A stretch of DNA of 64,000 nucleotides from NCBI RefSeq assembly GCF_025823185.1, contig NZ_JACKVK010000003.1, forward strand, positions 62,001 through 126,000. The letters are read 5' to 3'. The notes beneath the pieces were generated by a model. It was not told the origin of the DNA, ran no database searches, and saw only the letters and a list, made by a program, of their open reading frames with translations. The position numbers and the translations under genes are program-made. Shown here piece after piece: positions 34,524-44,392 of this stretch (position 1 is the first letter of the stretch; the number at the start of each line of letters is the position of its first letter). This stretch comes from Mycobacterium yunnanensis (GTDB lineage: Bacteria; Actinomycetota; Actinomycetes; Mycobacteriales; Mycobacteriaceae).

Positions 34524-34838
34524 GATTCCTCCATCGCAATGGCCAGCATTCTGTGCGATATCTCCCCGGTTCGCAGCGCAACGGCCAAAAGTGGCCGCCC
34601 CTGGGAATGAACCGATGGTCGTCGACGTTTCCACTTGGCGGAGCGGTATGTCGCCGCCGCGGGTCACGCGGAGCGGGCGACGCCGTCATTCATCGTGAAA
34701 CATGTTGCCCCCCAATATGTTCGAATCCTGACAATGCCCTCCCGAATCGTTGGAGCCGCTGGACTGCGGTACGTCGCAGCGGTTGACTCGTTCCACGAGC
34801 GGTCGGATCACTCGACCGTGAAAATGGTTGGAGGAGAT
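34524..34838. other. Intergenic region with one inverted repeat
   Basis: 315 bases between two divergent exported-protein genes. The only structure seen is AACATGTTG (34699-34707) and CAATATGTT (34713-34721), a 9-base inverted repeat with one mismatch around a C-run, possibly an operator. GC content looks lower than in the neighbours. No RNA gene was recognised. Confidence 0.5.
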
Positions 34839-35147
34839 ATGACCGTCGAACGCATCAAGTTCCTCGGCGCGACCCTTGGCGGAGCCGCCGTCGTCGCCGC
34901 CGCCGTGGTGTCCGGGTTCGGCACCAGTGCACCGTCCCATGACGTCGCGGGGGGATCCGGAGACTCGTCGACCACCACGTCCTACGTGCAGCCGACGGCG
35001 TCGGGGATGAAGCTGCCTGCGACGGTCGTCCAGGCCCCGGAGACCACCAACGACGAGGCGCCCACGACGCTGGCGACGGCGTTGGCCGCGCCGACCTACA
35101 AGGCGACCGCGGCACCCGGGTGCGTCAACAACGGGCAGTGTCCGTAG
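34839..35147 (+). CDS. Small exported or membrane-anchored protein
   Basis: A 102-aa protein: N-terminal hydrophobic segment ([20 protein letters not shown], residues 7-26), then a Ser/Thr/Ala/Pro-rich low-complexity region and a C-terminal GCVNNGQCP with two Cys five residues apart that may pair. ATG 34839 has GGAGGA three bases upstream. It looks like a short mycobacterial surface or periplasmic protein, of unknown role. Convergent with cobB. Confidence 0.72.
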   Translation: MTVERIKFLGATLGGAAVVAAAVVSGFGTSAPSHDVAGGSGDSSTTTSYVQPTASGMKLPATVVQAPETTNDEAPTTLATALAAPTYKATAAPGCVNNGQCP

Positions 35148-35151
35148 GCGC

Positions 35152-35865
35152 TCAGCCCAGCAGGGCGGGCAAGCGCTGCAGCAGGCCGGGCAGCGCCGTC
35201 GCCGAGGTCTCCCGCAGCGACAGGGTCACCCGGTCCGACAGCGGGGTCTCCTCGGGGTTGACCTCGATGACGGGAATGCCATGGGCCAGCGCCAGATCGG
35301 GCAGGCCGGCGGCCGGGTAGACGACCGCCGAGGTGCCCACCACGACTGCGACGTCGGCTCGGCTGACCGCCTCCACCGACCTGTCCCACTGGTCCGACGG
35401 CAGCGGTTCGCCGAACCAGACCACGTCGGGGCGGATCAGGCCGCCGCACCGGCACTGCGGCGGGTCGACGCTCTCCACCGGTTCCGGCATCGCGGGCAGC
35501 GGGCCGTCGTAGGGCACCCCGCACCGGTCGCAGCGAAAGCTGAAGAGGCTGCCGTGCACGTGGTGCACTTGGCCGCTGCCGGCCCGCTCGTGCAGGTCGT
35601 CGACGTTCTGGGTGACGACGTGCACCTCGGCCCCGTCCTGCCAGGCCGCCACCGCTCGGTGCCCGTCGTTGGGCCCCACCGACTTCATCATGTAGTGACG
35701 CCAGAGATACCACGCCCACACCTTCTCCGGGTGCCGGCGCCAGCCGTCGGAACTGGAGATTTCATAGGGGTCGACCTTGGCCCACAGACCCGTCTCGACG
35801 TCGCGAAACGTCGGAACGCCGCTCTCCGCGGACATCCCCGCTCCGCTGAGCACCGTCACTCGCAC
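35152..35865 (-). CDS. cobB: Sir2-family NAD-dependent protein deacylase (CobB)
   Basis: Class III sirtuin of 237 aa, matching M. tuberculosis Rv1151c in sequence and position. GAGMSAESG (8-16) and [11 protein letters not shown] (86-96) bind NAD; His104 (HVHGS) is the catalytic base; zinc ligands are C112, C115, C138 and C140. Tyr53-x-x-Arg56 (AWYLWRH) is the pair that lets SIRT5/CobB accept succinyl- and malonyl-lysine, so desuccinylation as well as deacetylation is expected, for example of acyl-CoA synthetases. GTG 35865 is the start that best fits the family. Confidence 0.93.
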   Translation of the reverse strand: MRVTVLSGAGMSAESGVPTFRDVETGLWAKVDPYEISSSDGWRRHPEKVWAWYLWRHYMMKSVGPNDGHRAVAAWQDGAEVHVVTQNVDDLHERAGSGQVHHVHGSLFSFRCDRCGVPYDGPLPAMPEPVESVDPPQCRCGGLIRPDVVWFGEPLPSDQWDRSVEAVSRADVAVVVGTSAVVYPAAGLPDLALAHGIPVIEVNPEETPLSDRVTLSLRETSATALPGLLQRLPALLG

Positions 35866-35901
35866 GCCACCAAAGTAGCCGCTTTTTGTGATACTGGGCA
35901 C

Positions 35902-36267
35902 GTGGGGGATTTGGGGGAGTGGGTTCGAGTCGACCCGGACGGGGCCAGGCCGCTGTTCGACCAGCTGCGCACGCAGATCATCGCGGGCGTGCGGGACGGC
36001 AGGCTGCCGCCCGGTACGAGGCTGCCGACGGTGCGGGAGTTGGCGCATCAACTGAACATGGCGGTGAACACCGTGGCCAGGGCGTATCGCGAGCTGGAGG
36101 CGGCCGGTCTCCTCGAGACCCGAGGCAGATTCGGCACCTTCGTGGCACGGATCGATCCCGCGGACGCCGCGATGGCAACGGCGGCACACACCTTCGCCGC
36201 GGCAGCCAAGGCGCTCGGCATCGGCAAGGCCGACGCGCTGCGCTACGTCGAAACGGCGTTCACCTAG
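35902..36267 (+). CDS. GntR-family regulator, YtrA-like (Rv1152-like)
   Basis: A 121-aa short GntR protein: winged helix (about residues 15-80, [17 protein letters not shown] and [20 protein letters not shown]) with only a short helical C-terminus, the YtrA layout. It corresponds to Rv1152 of M. tuberculosis, also beside cobB. GTG 35902 follows GATACT by six bases, suggesting a leaderless message. Regulators of this type usually control an adjacent transporter; here the neighbours are cobB and a methyltransferase. Confidence 0.88.
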   Translation: MGDLGEWVRVDPDGARPLFDQLRTQIIAGVRDGRLPPGTRLPTVRELAHQLNMAVNTVARAYRELEAAGLLETRGRFGTFVARIDPADAAMATAAHTFAAAAKALGIGKADALRYVETAFT

Positions 36268-37085
36268 CCGAATTCGAGCAAGGTGAGCGACGGCCGTACG
36301 GGGTCGAGCAGCGGGATGCGCTGCACGGCCCCCATGACCGCGTTCAGCACGCGACCGCGCCCCCGGGGGTAGGGCACGTCGTGCGCTGCCCGGACGCCCG
36401 GCACCACGTCGACGAGACGGGCGGCCTCCGACGGCGACATGCCGAATGGCATGGCAGGCACCCGGTAGCGCGTCGACGTCCACAACCCACCCCGGCGCGC
36501 GAGCACGGCGAACCACGACGGCGGCAGGTCGAACATCATCCGACCGCCCGGGAAACGCCGTGCGCACTCGGTGATGAGACCCATCGCGTCGGTGGGCTCG
36601 AGGTACATCAGCAGGCCCTCGGCGGTGATGAACACTCCGTCGTCGGCGTCGACGTGGTCCATCCAGCCGTAGTCCAGCGCCGACTGCGCGCACACCGCGA
36701 CCCGGTCGGCGGATGGCAGCAACTTCTCGCGCACCTGGATCACCGGCGGCAAGTCGACCGTGAGCCAACGGAATTCGTGGCCGACCGCGCCGTCGTCGAG
36801 TCGGTAGAAGCTGGTCTGCAACCCCTCGGCGAGCGCGACGACGGTCGCCGAGGGATGCCCACGCAGGAAGTCGCGGGTGGCGCCGTCGAAGGCCAGGGCC
36901 CGCACCGCCATGTCCTGGCGCCGGGTGTAGCCGAACTTGGCGAAGTCGAACTCGATCGAGTCGACCAACGTCACGGCCATCGGGTCGTCGATGATGCCGT
37001 CGGGTCGGCGAGCTTCGTGGGCGCGCACCTGCAACGTCAGCAACGCGGTCTCGGAGACCCCGGAGAGGTCGACGTTCACCTTCAC
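36264..37085 (-). CDS. SAM-dependent O-methyltransferase, Omt (Rv1153c)-like
   Basis: A 273-aa class I methyltransferase of the leucine carboxyl methyltransferase/PPM-type fold ([22 protein letters not shown] is motif [11 protein letters not shown] holds the ribose-binding Asp, [11 protein letters not shown] is motif IV-like). Corresponds to Rv1153c by position and sequence. It is followed upstream by a DUF1697 gene and a second, similar methyltransferase, each overlapping the next by 4 bases, so all three are one transcript. Methyl acceptor unknown. Confidence 0.87.
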   Translation of the reverse strand: MKVNVDLSGVSETALLTLQVRAHEARRPDGIIDDPMAVTLVDSIEFDFAKFGYTRRQDMAVRALAFDGATRDFLRGHPSATVVALAEGLQTSFYRLDDGAVGHEFRWLTVDLPPVIQVREKLLPSADRVAVCAQSALDYGWMDHVDADDGVFITAEGLLMYLEPTDAMGLITECARRFPGGRMMFDLPPSWFAVLARRGGLWTSTRYRVPAMPFGMSPSEAARLVDVVPGVRAAHDVPYPRGRGRVLNAVMGAVQRIPLLDPVRPSLTLLEFG

Positions 37086-37606
37086 TTGGCAAGCACCTTC
37101 TCGACGGTTCGGAGGTTGCGGGTGGTGGTCGAGGACTTGTATCGCTTCTTGCCCATCGTCCTTCCGATGGTCGTGTCCAGCGTGCCGCTCTTGGGGACCT
37201 GCCAGTAGACGACGCCCTCGCCGCGTTCGATCGATTCGTCCGGTCCGGCGTCATCGGCCAGTGCCACCAATTCGTCAAGCACGTCGGCCGCGGTGACGAA
37301 GGTGACGTAGGAGTGGTGGTCGGGCACCTCGCGGGTGAAGGGGAACGCCCCCGAGATCGCCTCGACGTCGTCGCGTGCGTAGGCGAGCACCCAGGCGTCG
37401 TACCCGAACGCGTCGCGCAACGCCGTCTCGGCCGTGGCGCGTACGGTGTCGACCGTGGCCGGGCTCGTCAGGAGGACGTTGCCGCTGGCCAGGACCGTCT
37501 CGACGTCGGTGAAACCGGCGTCGGTCAGCGCGCCGGCGACCTCGGCCATCTTCAGGTTCACCCCGCCCACGTTGACGCCGCGCAGGAACGCCACGTAGCG
37601 CGTCAT
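37082..37606 (-). CDS. DUF1697 family protein
   Basis: A 174-aa DUF1697 protein ([20 protein letters not shown], then [15 protein letters not shown], and C-terminal [20 protein letters not shown]). The fold is two ferredoxin-like domains; function unknown. ATG 37606 overlaps the stop of the upstream methyltransferase gene (ATGA), and its own stop overlaps the next methyltransferase start, so it lies between two paralogous methyltransferases in one operon. Confidence 0.9.
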   Translation of the reverse strand: MTRYVAFLRGVNVGGVNLKMAEVAGALTDAGFTDVETVLASGNVLLTSPATVDTVRATAETALRDAFGYDAWVLAYARDDVEAISGAFPFTREVPDHHSYVTFVTAADVLDELVALADDAGPDESIERGEGVVYWQVPKSGTLDTTIGRTMGKKRYKSSTTTRNLRTVEKVLAK

Positions 37607-38454
37607 CCGAACTCCAGCAGGGTGATGCTCGGCCGGCTCCTCCTGAGCGGTCCGATGCGATCCAGGACGGGGGCGGCTGCCAGCCGCCACCATCCCCGGC
37701 CCCGCGGCGACCGCACGTCGTGCGCCGCCCGAATACCGGGGATGACGTCCGCCAAGGCCACGGCGTCGTCGACGGACTGACCGAACGGCATCGGGGGCAC
37801 GAGGTAGCGCGACGAGAGCTTGACCCCCTTGAGCGTCCTGGCGCTGAACCACCGGGGTACCGAGTCGAACATCATCCGGCCCCCGGGAAAGCGGGCGGCG
37901 CAGTCGGCGATCAGTCCGAGGGCTTCCTCGGGCTCGAGGTACATCAGTAGTCCCTCGGCGGTGATGAACACGCCCTCGGTCGAGTCGACCCGGTCCATCC
38001 AGCTGCGATCCAGCGCGGACTGGGCCAGGCCGACGATTCTGTCGTCGGCTGGCAGCAACCGGTTGCGGAGTTCCATCACCGGCTCCAAATCGATGGAATA
38101 CCAGGTGGATTGGGCCAACAGACCGTCGCGGTCCAGGCGCCAGAAGCTGGTCTGCAACCCCTCGGCCAGTGCGACCACCGAGGCCTTGGGGTGGCTCGTC
38201 AGGTAGTCGCGAGTAGCGGCGTCGAAGGCGATCGCGCGTACGGCGTGGGACTGATTGGGCGTGCCGAACTTCAGGTAGTCGTAGGAGATCGTGTCGAGCA
38301 ACACGACCGCCCAGGGATCGCGGATGAGCCCGTCGGAGCGCTTGGCCTCGCTGCCGCGGTTGTGCAACGTCCACAGGGTGGTGGCGGAGACGCCGTCCAA
38401 TGTGGTGCCGTGGATCTGGGGCGAGCGGAGCGACGGGGGATCTGCCTGGGTCAC
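37603..38454 (-). CDS. SAM-dependent methyltransferase, second Omt-like copy
   Basis: A 283-aa methyltransferase of the same family as the gene at 36264: matching blocks are [37 protein letters not shown] and [20 protein letters not shown]. The N-terminus (residues 1-35) differs. Duplication of the Rv1153c type is likely, with a DUF1697 gene between the copies. GTG 38454 (VTQADPPSLRSP) is chosen; longer in-frame starts would run into the promoter of the divergent gene at 38525. First gene of the operon. Confidence 0.85.
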   Translation of the reverse strand: MTQADPPSLRSPQIHGTTLDGVSATTLWTLHNRGSEAKRSDGLIRDPWAVVLLDTISYDYLKFGTPNQSHAVRAIAFDAATRDYLTSHPKASVVALAEGLQTSFWRLDRDGLLAQSTWYSIDLEPVMELRNRLLPADDRIVGLAQSALDRSWMDRVDSTEGVFITAEGLLMYLEPEEALGLIADCAARFPGGRMMFDSVPRWFSARTLKGVKLSSRYLVPPMPFGQSVDDAVALADVIPGIRAAHDVRSPRGRGWWRLAAAPVLDRIGPLRRSRPSITLLEFG

Positions 38455-38488
38455 CGCACCATCGTAGGAGCCGGGCGCGCGGAAGTAG

Positions 38489-38971
<483 letters not shown>

Positions 38972-38990
38972 CACGCGCTAGTCTCGAGCC

Positions 38991-39161
38991 ATGGCCGAGC
39001 GACCCGAAGACGAGCAGAAGCGCAAGTTCCGCGAGGCGCTCGAGCGCAAGAAGGCCAATGCCGGTGGCGGGTCCGAGCACAAGGACGGCGGCCGCAAGCA
39101 CGGTCCGCGTTCGACCGCTCCCGCCGAGGCCCACCGCGAGTTCCGTCGCAAGAGCGGCTAG
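38991..39161 (+). CDS. DUF5302 small basic protein
   Basis: A 56-aa highly charged protein (MAERPEDEQKRKFREALERK start, AEAHREFRRKSG end) typical of the actinobacterial DUF5302 family, predicted largely disordered after an N-terminal helix. Function unknown. TAGTCT lies six bases before ATG 38991, so it has its own leaderless promoter behind the Rv1155-like gene. It marks the left edge of the block absent from M. tuberculosis at this position. Confidence 0.8.
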   Translation: MAERPEDEQKRKFREALERKKANAGGGSEHKDGGRKHGPRSTAPAEAHREFRRKSG

Positions 39162-39168
39162 CTCGGGG

Positions 39169-40920
39169 TCACCACCCGCCGACCCAGCCCTCGAAGATGG
39201 CGTCGGGCTCCTCGTCGGGACGTTCCGACCGGCCGACGAGGAAGTCGAAGTCGCAGCCGCGGTCGGCCTGCAGGACGCGTTCGACGTACATCGAGGCGTA
39301 TCCACGCGTGTGACGTGACGGACGGGGAGTCAGGTCCGCCCGGCGTGCGGCCAGCACGTCGTCGGGCACCAGCATGTCGAGCGTCCCCGCACGGGCGTCG
39401 AGCGCGATGACGTCGCCGTCGCGCACCAGGGCCAGTGGGCCGCCCACCGCAGACTCCGGGCTGACGTGCAGGACGCACGTGCCGTACGCGGTGCCGCTCA
39501 TCCGGGCGTCGGAGATGCGAACCATGTCGGTGACGCCGTCGGCGAGCAGCTTGCTCGGAATGGGCAGCTGCCCCCATTCCGGCATGCCCGGCGCGCCGCG
39601 CGGTCCGGCCGACCTCAGGATCAACACCGAGTCACGCGTCACCTCCAGGTCGGGGTCGTCGAACCGTCGCATCAGATCGTTCATGTCCTCGAAGACCACG
39701 GCCGGTCCCCGGTGGACCAGGAGTTCGGGGCTGGCCGCGCTGCACTTGATCACCGCGCCGCCGGGCGCGAGGTTGCCCCGCACCACCGCGAGGCCGCCCG
39801 GGGGCTGGAACGGCGCGTCCACCGGCGCGATGACCACGGCCTCGGTCGCAGCGGCCGTGGGAAGCTCGTCGCCCACGGTCTTGCCGGTGACGGTGACGGC
39901 GTCGGTGTGTAGCAGCGACTCGAGCGACTTCATCACCGCAGGTATGCCGCCGGCGTGGAAGACCTGCTCGACGAGGTGCTCACCGGCGGGGCGCACATTG
40001 ACCACCAGCGGCGTGCGCGCCGAGAGTTCGTGAAAGCGGTCCAGCGACAACGGAACTCCCACCCTGCCGGCGATGGCGAGGAGGTGCACGATCGCGTTGG
40101 TCGAGCCGCCGACGGCGAGCATCAACGTGATCGCGTTGTCGAACGCCTCGGCCGTCATGACCTGCGACGGCCGTAACCGTTCGACGGCCAAACCGACCGC
40201 CCGTGCGCCGATCTCCTCGGCAACCTGCAGGCGGCGCGAGTCCATCGCGGGGATGGCGGCGCTGCCGGGCAGGGTCATGCCGAGGCCCTCGACGATGGTG
40301 GCCATCGTGGACGCGGTACCCATCTCCGGGCAGTGCCCCCGCGACGGTCCGGCCGCGGCCTCCAATCGTTCGTACTCGGCCATCGACATTCGGCCTGCCC
40401 GCACGTCGTCGACGTACTCCCACAGGTCGGTGCCCACCCCGAGCTGCTTGCCCCGGAAGACCGCCGGTGCGGCTGGCCCGCCGGTCAGCGCGATGGCGGG
40501 GACGTCGGCGCTGGCGGCCCCCATCAGCTGTGCCGGAACGGTCTTGTCGCAACCACCGAGCAGGACGACGGCGTCGAAGGGGTAGGCGCGGATCGACTCC
40601 TCGACGTCCATCGCCATCAGGTTGCGGAAGAGCATGGTGGTCGGCTTCATCAGTTGCTCGCCGAGTGACATCGTGGGGAACTCCAGCGGGAAGCCGCCCG
40701 CGGCCAACACCCCGCGCCGCACGGAGTCCGCAAGACCGCGAAAGTGCATGTTGCAGTTGACGACTTCGGACCACGAGTTGCAGATGCCCACGATGGGCTT
40801 GCCCTCGAAGGCCATCCGGGAGAACCCCGACGCCCGCATGGCCGAGCGGTGCACGAAGCCCGGCACGTCCTTGCCGGCGAACCACTTGGCGCTGCGCAAC
40901 CCGCCGGCCGGCGTCGTCAC
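39169..40920 (-). CDS. IlvD/Edd-family [2Fe-2S] dehydratase, sugar-acid type
   Basis: A 583-aa dehydratase removing water from a 2,3-dihydroxy acid to give a 2-oxo-3-deoxy acid. Cluster ligands fit the sugar-acid branch: C56 (VVNCN), C124 (GGCDKT) and C198 (GHCPEMGT), close to the C59/C127/C200 known from L-arabinonate dehydratase. GICNSWSE at 45-52 is also characteristic of aldonic-acid dehydratases rather than the valine/isoleucine enzyme. GTG 40920 lies two bases behind the flavoprotein stop (last gene of the operon). It might produce the 2-oxo acid cleaved by the aldolase at 46686. Confidence 0.88.
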   Translation of the reverse strand: MTTPAGGLRSAKWFAGKDVPGFVHRSAMRASGFSRMAFEGKPIVGICNSWSEVVNCNMHFRGLADSVRRGVLAAGGFPLEFPTMSLGEQLMKPTTMLFRNLMAMDVEESIRAYPFDAVVLLGGCDKTVPAQLMGAASADVPAIALTGGPAAPAVFRGKQLGVGTDLWEYVDDVRAGRMSMAEYERLEAAAGPSRGHCPEMGTASTMATIVEGLGMTLPGSAAIPAMDSRRLQVAEEIGARAVGLAVERLRPSQVMTAEAFDNAITLMLAVGGSTNAIVHLLAIAGRVGVPLSLDRFHELSARTPLVVNVRPAGEHLVEQVFHAGGIPAVMKSLESLLHTDAVTVTGKTVGDELPTAAATEAVVIAPVDAPFQPPGGLAVVRGNLAPGGAVIKCSAASPELLVHRGPAVVFEDMNDLMRRFDDPDLEVTRDSVLILRSAGPRGAPGMPEWGQLPIPSKLLADGVTDMVRISDARMSGTAYGTCVLHVSPESAVGGPLALVRDGDVIALDARAGTLDMLVPDDVLAARRADLTPRPSRHTRGYASMYVERVLQADRGCDFDFLVGRSERPDEEPDAIFEGWVGGW

Positions 40921-40922
40921 GG

Positions 40923-42641
40923 TCAGCGCACCCGGGCCGCGTATGCGGTGACCTTGCGCAGCGCCGGTTGGCGCGCCGCCCGGTAGCCCACCCAGCGTCC
41001 GGGCCTGGTGGACATCAGACCGCCGACGACGCGTTGCTGCCACGGTGCCTTGGTGCCGCCGACCCGCTTGCCGACGCGGGCCGAGGGGGCCGTGCCTGCC
41101 GCGTCGGCGAGGACGACCTGGGCCGCGTTGTGGCCGTTGGCCCCCATCACGCCACCACCGGGGTGGGTGCCCGACCCGCACAGGTAGTAATCGTCGACGG
41201 GCGTCCGGTAATTGGCCAGCTCGGGCAACGGCCGCGCTCCGAACAGCTGGTCGAGCATCATGCTGCCGTGGAAGATGTTCCCGTCGGTGATCAGGTACTC
41301 GTGGTCGAGGTCGTCGGGGGTGATGACGACGCGATCCAGGATGTGCTCGCGCAGGTTCGGCGCGTAGGTGAACAGATCCTCGAGCACGAGGTCGGCCCAC
41401 TTCTCCTTCTCGGCCGCCCACGTGGTGCCGGTCAGTTCCGAGGGCAGCTGCTGGATGCCCAGGGTCATGGTGTGCAGTCCGGCGGGGGCGAGCGAATCGT
41501 CGGTCACCGACTGCGTGACGGCCTCGATGACGAAGGTGCTCGGGAAGGTCCCGCGGCGCTGCGCCTCGTAGGCTTCCTCGAACGCTTCTCGGCTGGGGCC
41601 GAGCAGCTGGTGTCCGTGGTGCTGGGGCCCCTCGGTGGCGTCGGGGAACGGAAGGTACTGCGGCAGTTCGTCGATCAGGAGATGGATCCTCGCCATCGAG
41701 CCGCGGGTGTCAATGTTCTCGACGTCACGAACCAGCTTGGCCGGCAGCACTCCCGGCTCGACGAGCGTGAGCAGCGAGCGCTTGGGGTCGGCGTTGGAGA
41801 TCACTCGGGCGGCGGTGATCACGGTACCGTCGGTGAGCCGTACGCCGGTGGCCTTGCCCCGCTCGACCACCACCACGTCGACCGGCGTGGAGGTGCGGAT
41901 GGTCGCGCCGTGGTGCCGCGCGGCGGCGGCCAGTGCCTCGCTGATGGCGCCCATTCCGCCTCGGGCGAGGCCGAATTGGCCGAAGTTGCCGTTGAACTCG
42001 CCCCAGGAGTGATGCCCGTACGTGTACGCAGTGCCGGGCGTGGATGGTCCGCCGAAGATCGACACCATGCCGAAGAACGTCAGCATGCTCTTGAGTCGCT
42101 CGTCGTCGAAGTACCGGTCGAGCAGGTCCCGAACCGACAGCAGGGTGAACTCGTCGAACAGCGTCTGCTCCCCGGCCGCCTCGAACGCGGCGAACACCTC
42201 CGAGCGCTGCGGTGGTGGCGACAGCAGGTAGGGAGTGACGAGCCCCGCGAAGCGCTGCAGCCGCACCCCGAAGTCTAGGAAGGCCTGGGCGTCCTTCTTG
42301 TTGATCTTCTCCAACTCGCGCAGGGTGCGGTCGGTCTCCTTCCACATCGTGAACGAGGTGCCGTCGCGGAAGAGGCTGAAGGACAGCGCATCTCCCTGGT
42401 ACAGGTCGAGACCGAAGCGGGCCAGCTCGAGATCGGCGATGATCTCGGGCCGCAGCAGTCCCGCGATGAACGCGCACGACGACCACTTGCTGCCGGGAAT
42501 CAATTCCTCGGTGACGCAGGCTCCGCCGACCAGGTCGCGGGCCTCCAGGACCAGCACCCGCTGACCGGCCCGGGCCAGATAGTTGGCGGTGACGAGGCCG
42601 TTGTGGCCCGCGCCGATGATGATCGAGTCGTACTCAGGCAT
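40923..42641 (-). CDS. CrtI/PYROXD2-like FAD oxidoreductase
   Basis: A 572-aa flavoprotein of the phytoene desaturase superfamily: FAD-binding IIIGAGHNGLVTANYLARAG at residues 7-26 with VLEAR at the end of strand 2, and GSGTHPGGGVMGANGHNAA at the C-terminal FAD loop. Length and motifs fit the PYROXD2-like group rather than a carotenoid enzyme, and no carotenoid genes are nearby. It probably oxidises an alcohol, amine or saturated C-C bond in the pathway of this operon. Overlaps the small gene upstream by 8 bases. Confidence 0.87.
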   Translation of the reverse strand: MPEYDSIIIGAGHNGLVTANYLARAGQRVLVLEARDLVGGACVTEELIPGSKWSSCAFIAGLLRPEIIADLELARFGLDLYQGDALSFSLFRDGTSFTMWKETDRTLRELEKINKKDAQAFLDFGVRLQRFAGLVTPYLLSPPPQRSEVFAAFEAAGEQTLFDEFTLLSVRDLLDRYFDDERLKSMLTFFGMVSIFGGPSTPGTAYTYGHHSWGEFNGNFGQFGLARGGMGAISEALAAAARHHGATIRTSTPVDVVVVERGKATGVRLTDGTVITAARVISNADPKRSLLTLVEPGVLPAKLVRDVENIDTRGSMARIHLLIDELPQYLPFPDATEGPQHHGHQLLGPSREAFEEAYEAQRRGTFPSTFVIEAVTQSVTDDSLAPAGLHTMTLGIQQLPSELTGTTWAAEKEKWADLVLEDLFTYAPNLREHILDRVVITPDDLDHEYLITDGNIFHGSMMLDQLFGARPLPELANYRTPVDDYYLCGSGTHPGGGVMGANGHNAAQVVLADAAGTAPSARVGKRVGGTKAPWQQRVVGGLMSTRPGRWVGYRAARQPALRKVTAYAARVR

Positions 42642-42954
42642 GTCGAATCTCCTGGGGCAGTGGGGAGTGGCGGGTGAAGACGGTGGTGACGCTGCCGGGT
42701 TCGACCAGTTCGTCGAAGCGGGCGACGACGGGTTCGAGTTCGGGTGCGCCGTCGCGCACCGTCTCCCACTCCGCCCACGACGAGACGGTCATGATTTCGA
42801 CGACGGTGCCGTCGTCCGAGAGGTAGACCTCGAAGCCGAGTACCTCGTCGAACGAGAGGCAGGTGGGCCGGTCGAGTTCGGCGGAGAACCGTTCGAAGTC
42901 GGCGACCTCGACACCCGATCGCAGGCGAAAGGTGTTGACCGCGCTGACCGGCAT
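42634..42954 (-). CDS. Small protein, possibly dimeric alpha/beta-barrel
   Basis: A 106-aa protein with alternating beta/alpha pattern (VNTFRLRSGVEVADFERFSA, then VLGFEVYLSDDG and VEIMTVSSWAEWETV), which resembles the ferredoxin-like dimeric alpha/beta-barrel proteins (ABM/EthD/RedY types). No catalytic residue can be named. Its ATG overlaps the aldehyde dehydrogenase stop and its stop overlaps the flavoprotein start by 8 bases, so it is tied to both. It may help an unstable intermediate through the pathway. Confidence 0.65.
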   Translation of the reverse strand: MPVSAVNTFRLRSGVEVADFERFSAELDRPTCLSFDEVLGFEVYLSDDGTVVEIMTVSSWAEWETVRDGAPELEPVVARFDELVEPGSVTTVFTRHSPLPQEIRHA

Positions 42955-44390
42955 CAGGCGATCTCGCGGTTGATCATGACGTGCTTGACCTCGGTGTACT
43001 CCTCGAGGGCGTAGACCGACATGTCCTTGCCGTTGCCGGACTGCTTGAAGCCGCCGTGCGGCATCTCCGGAGTGACCGGCAGGTGGTCGTTGACCCAGAC
43101 GGTGCCGAACTGCAGGTCGCTCGACGCGGTCATCGCCTTGGAGAGGTCGTTGGTGAACACCGATGCGGCAAGGCCGTATTCGGTGTCGTTGGCCCAGGCG
43201 ATGACGTCGTCGCCGTCACCGAATCGCGTCACCGACGTGACCGGACCGAACACCTCGTTGGTGACGATCTCGTCGCCCTGACGCGCGCCGACGACGACCG
43301 TGGGCGCGGTGTAGAAGCCGGTCCCCGGGTTGTCGCCCTGGATCAGTTCGACGTGCCCGGTGGCCTTGGCCCGCTCGACGAAGCCCTCGACCCGGTCGCG
43401 GTGCGCGGCGGTGATGACCGGCCCCATGGACGTGTTCTCGTCGGCGGTGTCGCCCAGATTCAGTCCCTTGACCGCCTTCTCGAGGCCGGCGACGAATTCG
43501 TCGTGCACGGAGTCGTGGACGTAGAGCCGGGACGCGGCCATGCAGTCCTGCCCGGAGTTGCAGAACGCGCCGTCGGTGATCTTGGCGACCGCCAGCGCGA
43601 CGTCGGCGTCGGAGTACACCAGCACCGGTGCCTTGCCGCCCAGTTCGAGGTGCAGCCGCTTGAGGTTCGAGTCGGCCGAGGCGTGCATCAGCGCCCGTCC
43701 CGTCGCGACCGATCCGGTCAGAGAGGACATGCGCACCCGGGGATGGGAGACGAGTCGGGCGCCGACGTCCTTGCCGTCGCCGGTCACCACGTTGAACACG
43801 CCCGCCGGGAAGAGATCCTCGGCCAGTTCGGCGAGCCGCAGCACCGAATACGGGGTGTGCTCGGAGGGCTTGAGCACCAACGTGTTTCCGGTGAGCAGCG
43901 CGGGTGAGATCTTCCAGATCGCCATCAGCAGGGGGTAGTTCCACGGGGCGACCGAACCCACGACACCGAGGGGGTCACGCCGGATGATGCTCGTCTTGCC
44001 CCGCACGAACTCGGCCGCGGCGCGGCCCTCCATGGTGCGGGCGCCGCCTGCGAAGAACCGCAGGTGATCGGGGATCATCTCCATCTCCTCGAGCGCGAGA
44101 CCGATGGGCTTGCCGACGTTGCGGGACTCGATCTCGGCCAGCGTGCGCTGGTCGGCTTCGACCCGGTCGGCCAGGGTGAGGAACGCCCGGGCACGTTCGC
44201 CCACCGGCGTCTTCGCCCAGCCGGGGAACGCGGCCTCGGCGGCCGCGACCGCTCGGTCGACGTCGGCCGCGCCGCCGCGGGCGATGTCGGCGAAGGCCTC
44301 ACCGGTGGTGGGGGCCAACACCTGGTCGACGCCGCCGTCGGCGGCCTCGGTCCAGGTGCCGTCGACGAACATCTTGGTATGGAAGGTCAT
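42954..44390 (-). CDS. NAD(P)-dependent aldehyde dehydrogenase
   Basis: Aldehyde dehydrogenase of 478 aa, oxidising an aldehyde to its acid. Catalytic Glu249 (LELGGKAP) and Cys283 (GQDCMAAS) are present, with NAD-binding GSVATG at 226-231. It resembles gamma-aminobutyraldehyde/betaine aldehyde dehydrogenases (PatD-like). ATG 44390 is chosen because GGAG lies five bases upstream; the in-frame GTG at 44396 sits on that site. It follows tetR closely, so the regulator, this gene and the three downstream genes probably form one operon. Confidence 0.92.
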   Translation of the reverse strand: MTFHTKMFVDGTWTEAADGGVDQVLAPTTGEAFADIARGGAADVDRAVAAAEAAFPGWAKTPVGERARAFLTLADRVEADQRTLAEIESRNVGKPIGLALEEMEMIPDHLRFFAGGARTMEGRAAAEFVRGKTSIIRRDPLGVVGSVAPWNYPLLMAIWKISPALLTGNTLVLKPSEHTPYSVLRLAELAEDLFPAGVFNVVTGDGKDVGARLVSHPRVRMSSLTGSVATGRALMHASADSNLKRLHLELGGKAPVLVYSDADVALAVAKITDGAFCNSGQDCMAASRLYVHDSVHDEFVAGLEKAVKGLNLGDTADENTSMGPVITAAHRDRVEGFVERAKATGHVELIQGDNPGTGFYTAPTVVVGARQGDEIVTNEVFGPVTSVTRFGDGDDVIAWANDTEYGLAASVFTNDLSKAMTASSDLQFGTVWVNDHLPVTPEMPHGGFKQSGNGKDMSVYALEEYTEVKHVMINREIA

Positions 44391-44392
44391 GC

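Noticed and set aside
40923..42641. Carotenoid (phytoene) desaturase gene.
   Set aside because: No crtB, crtE or other carotenoid gene nearby; the sequence and context fit the PYROXD2-like group.
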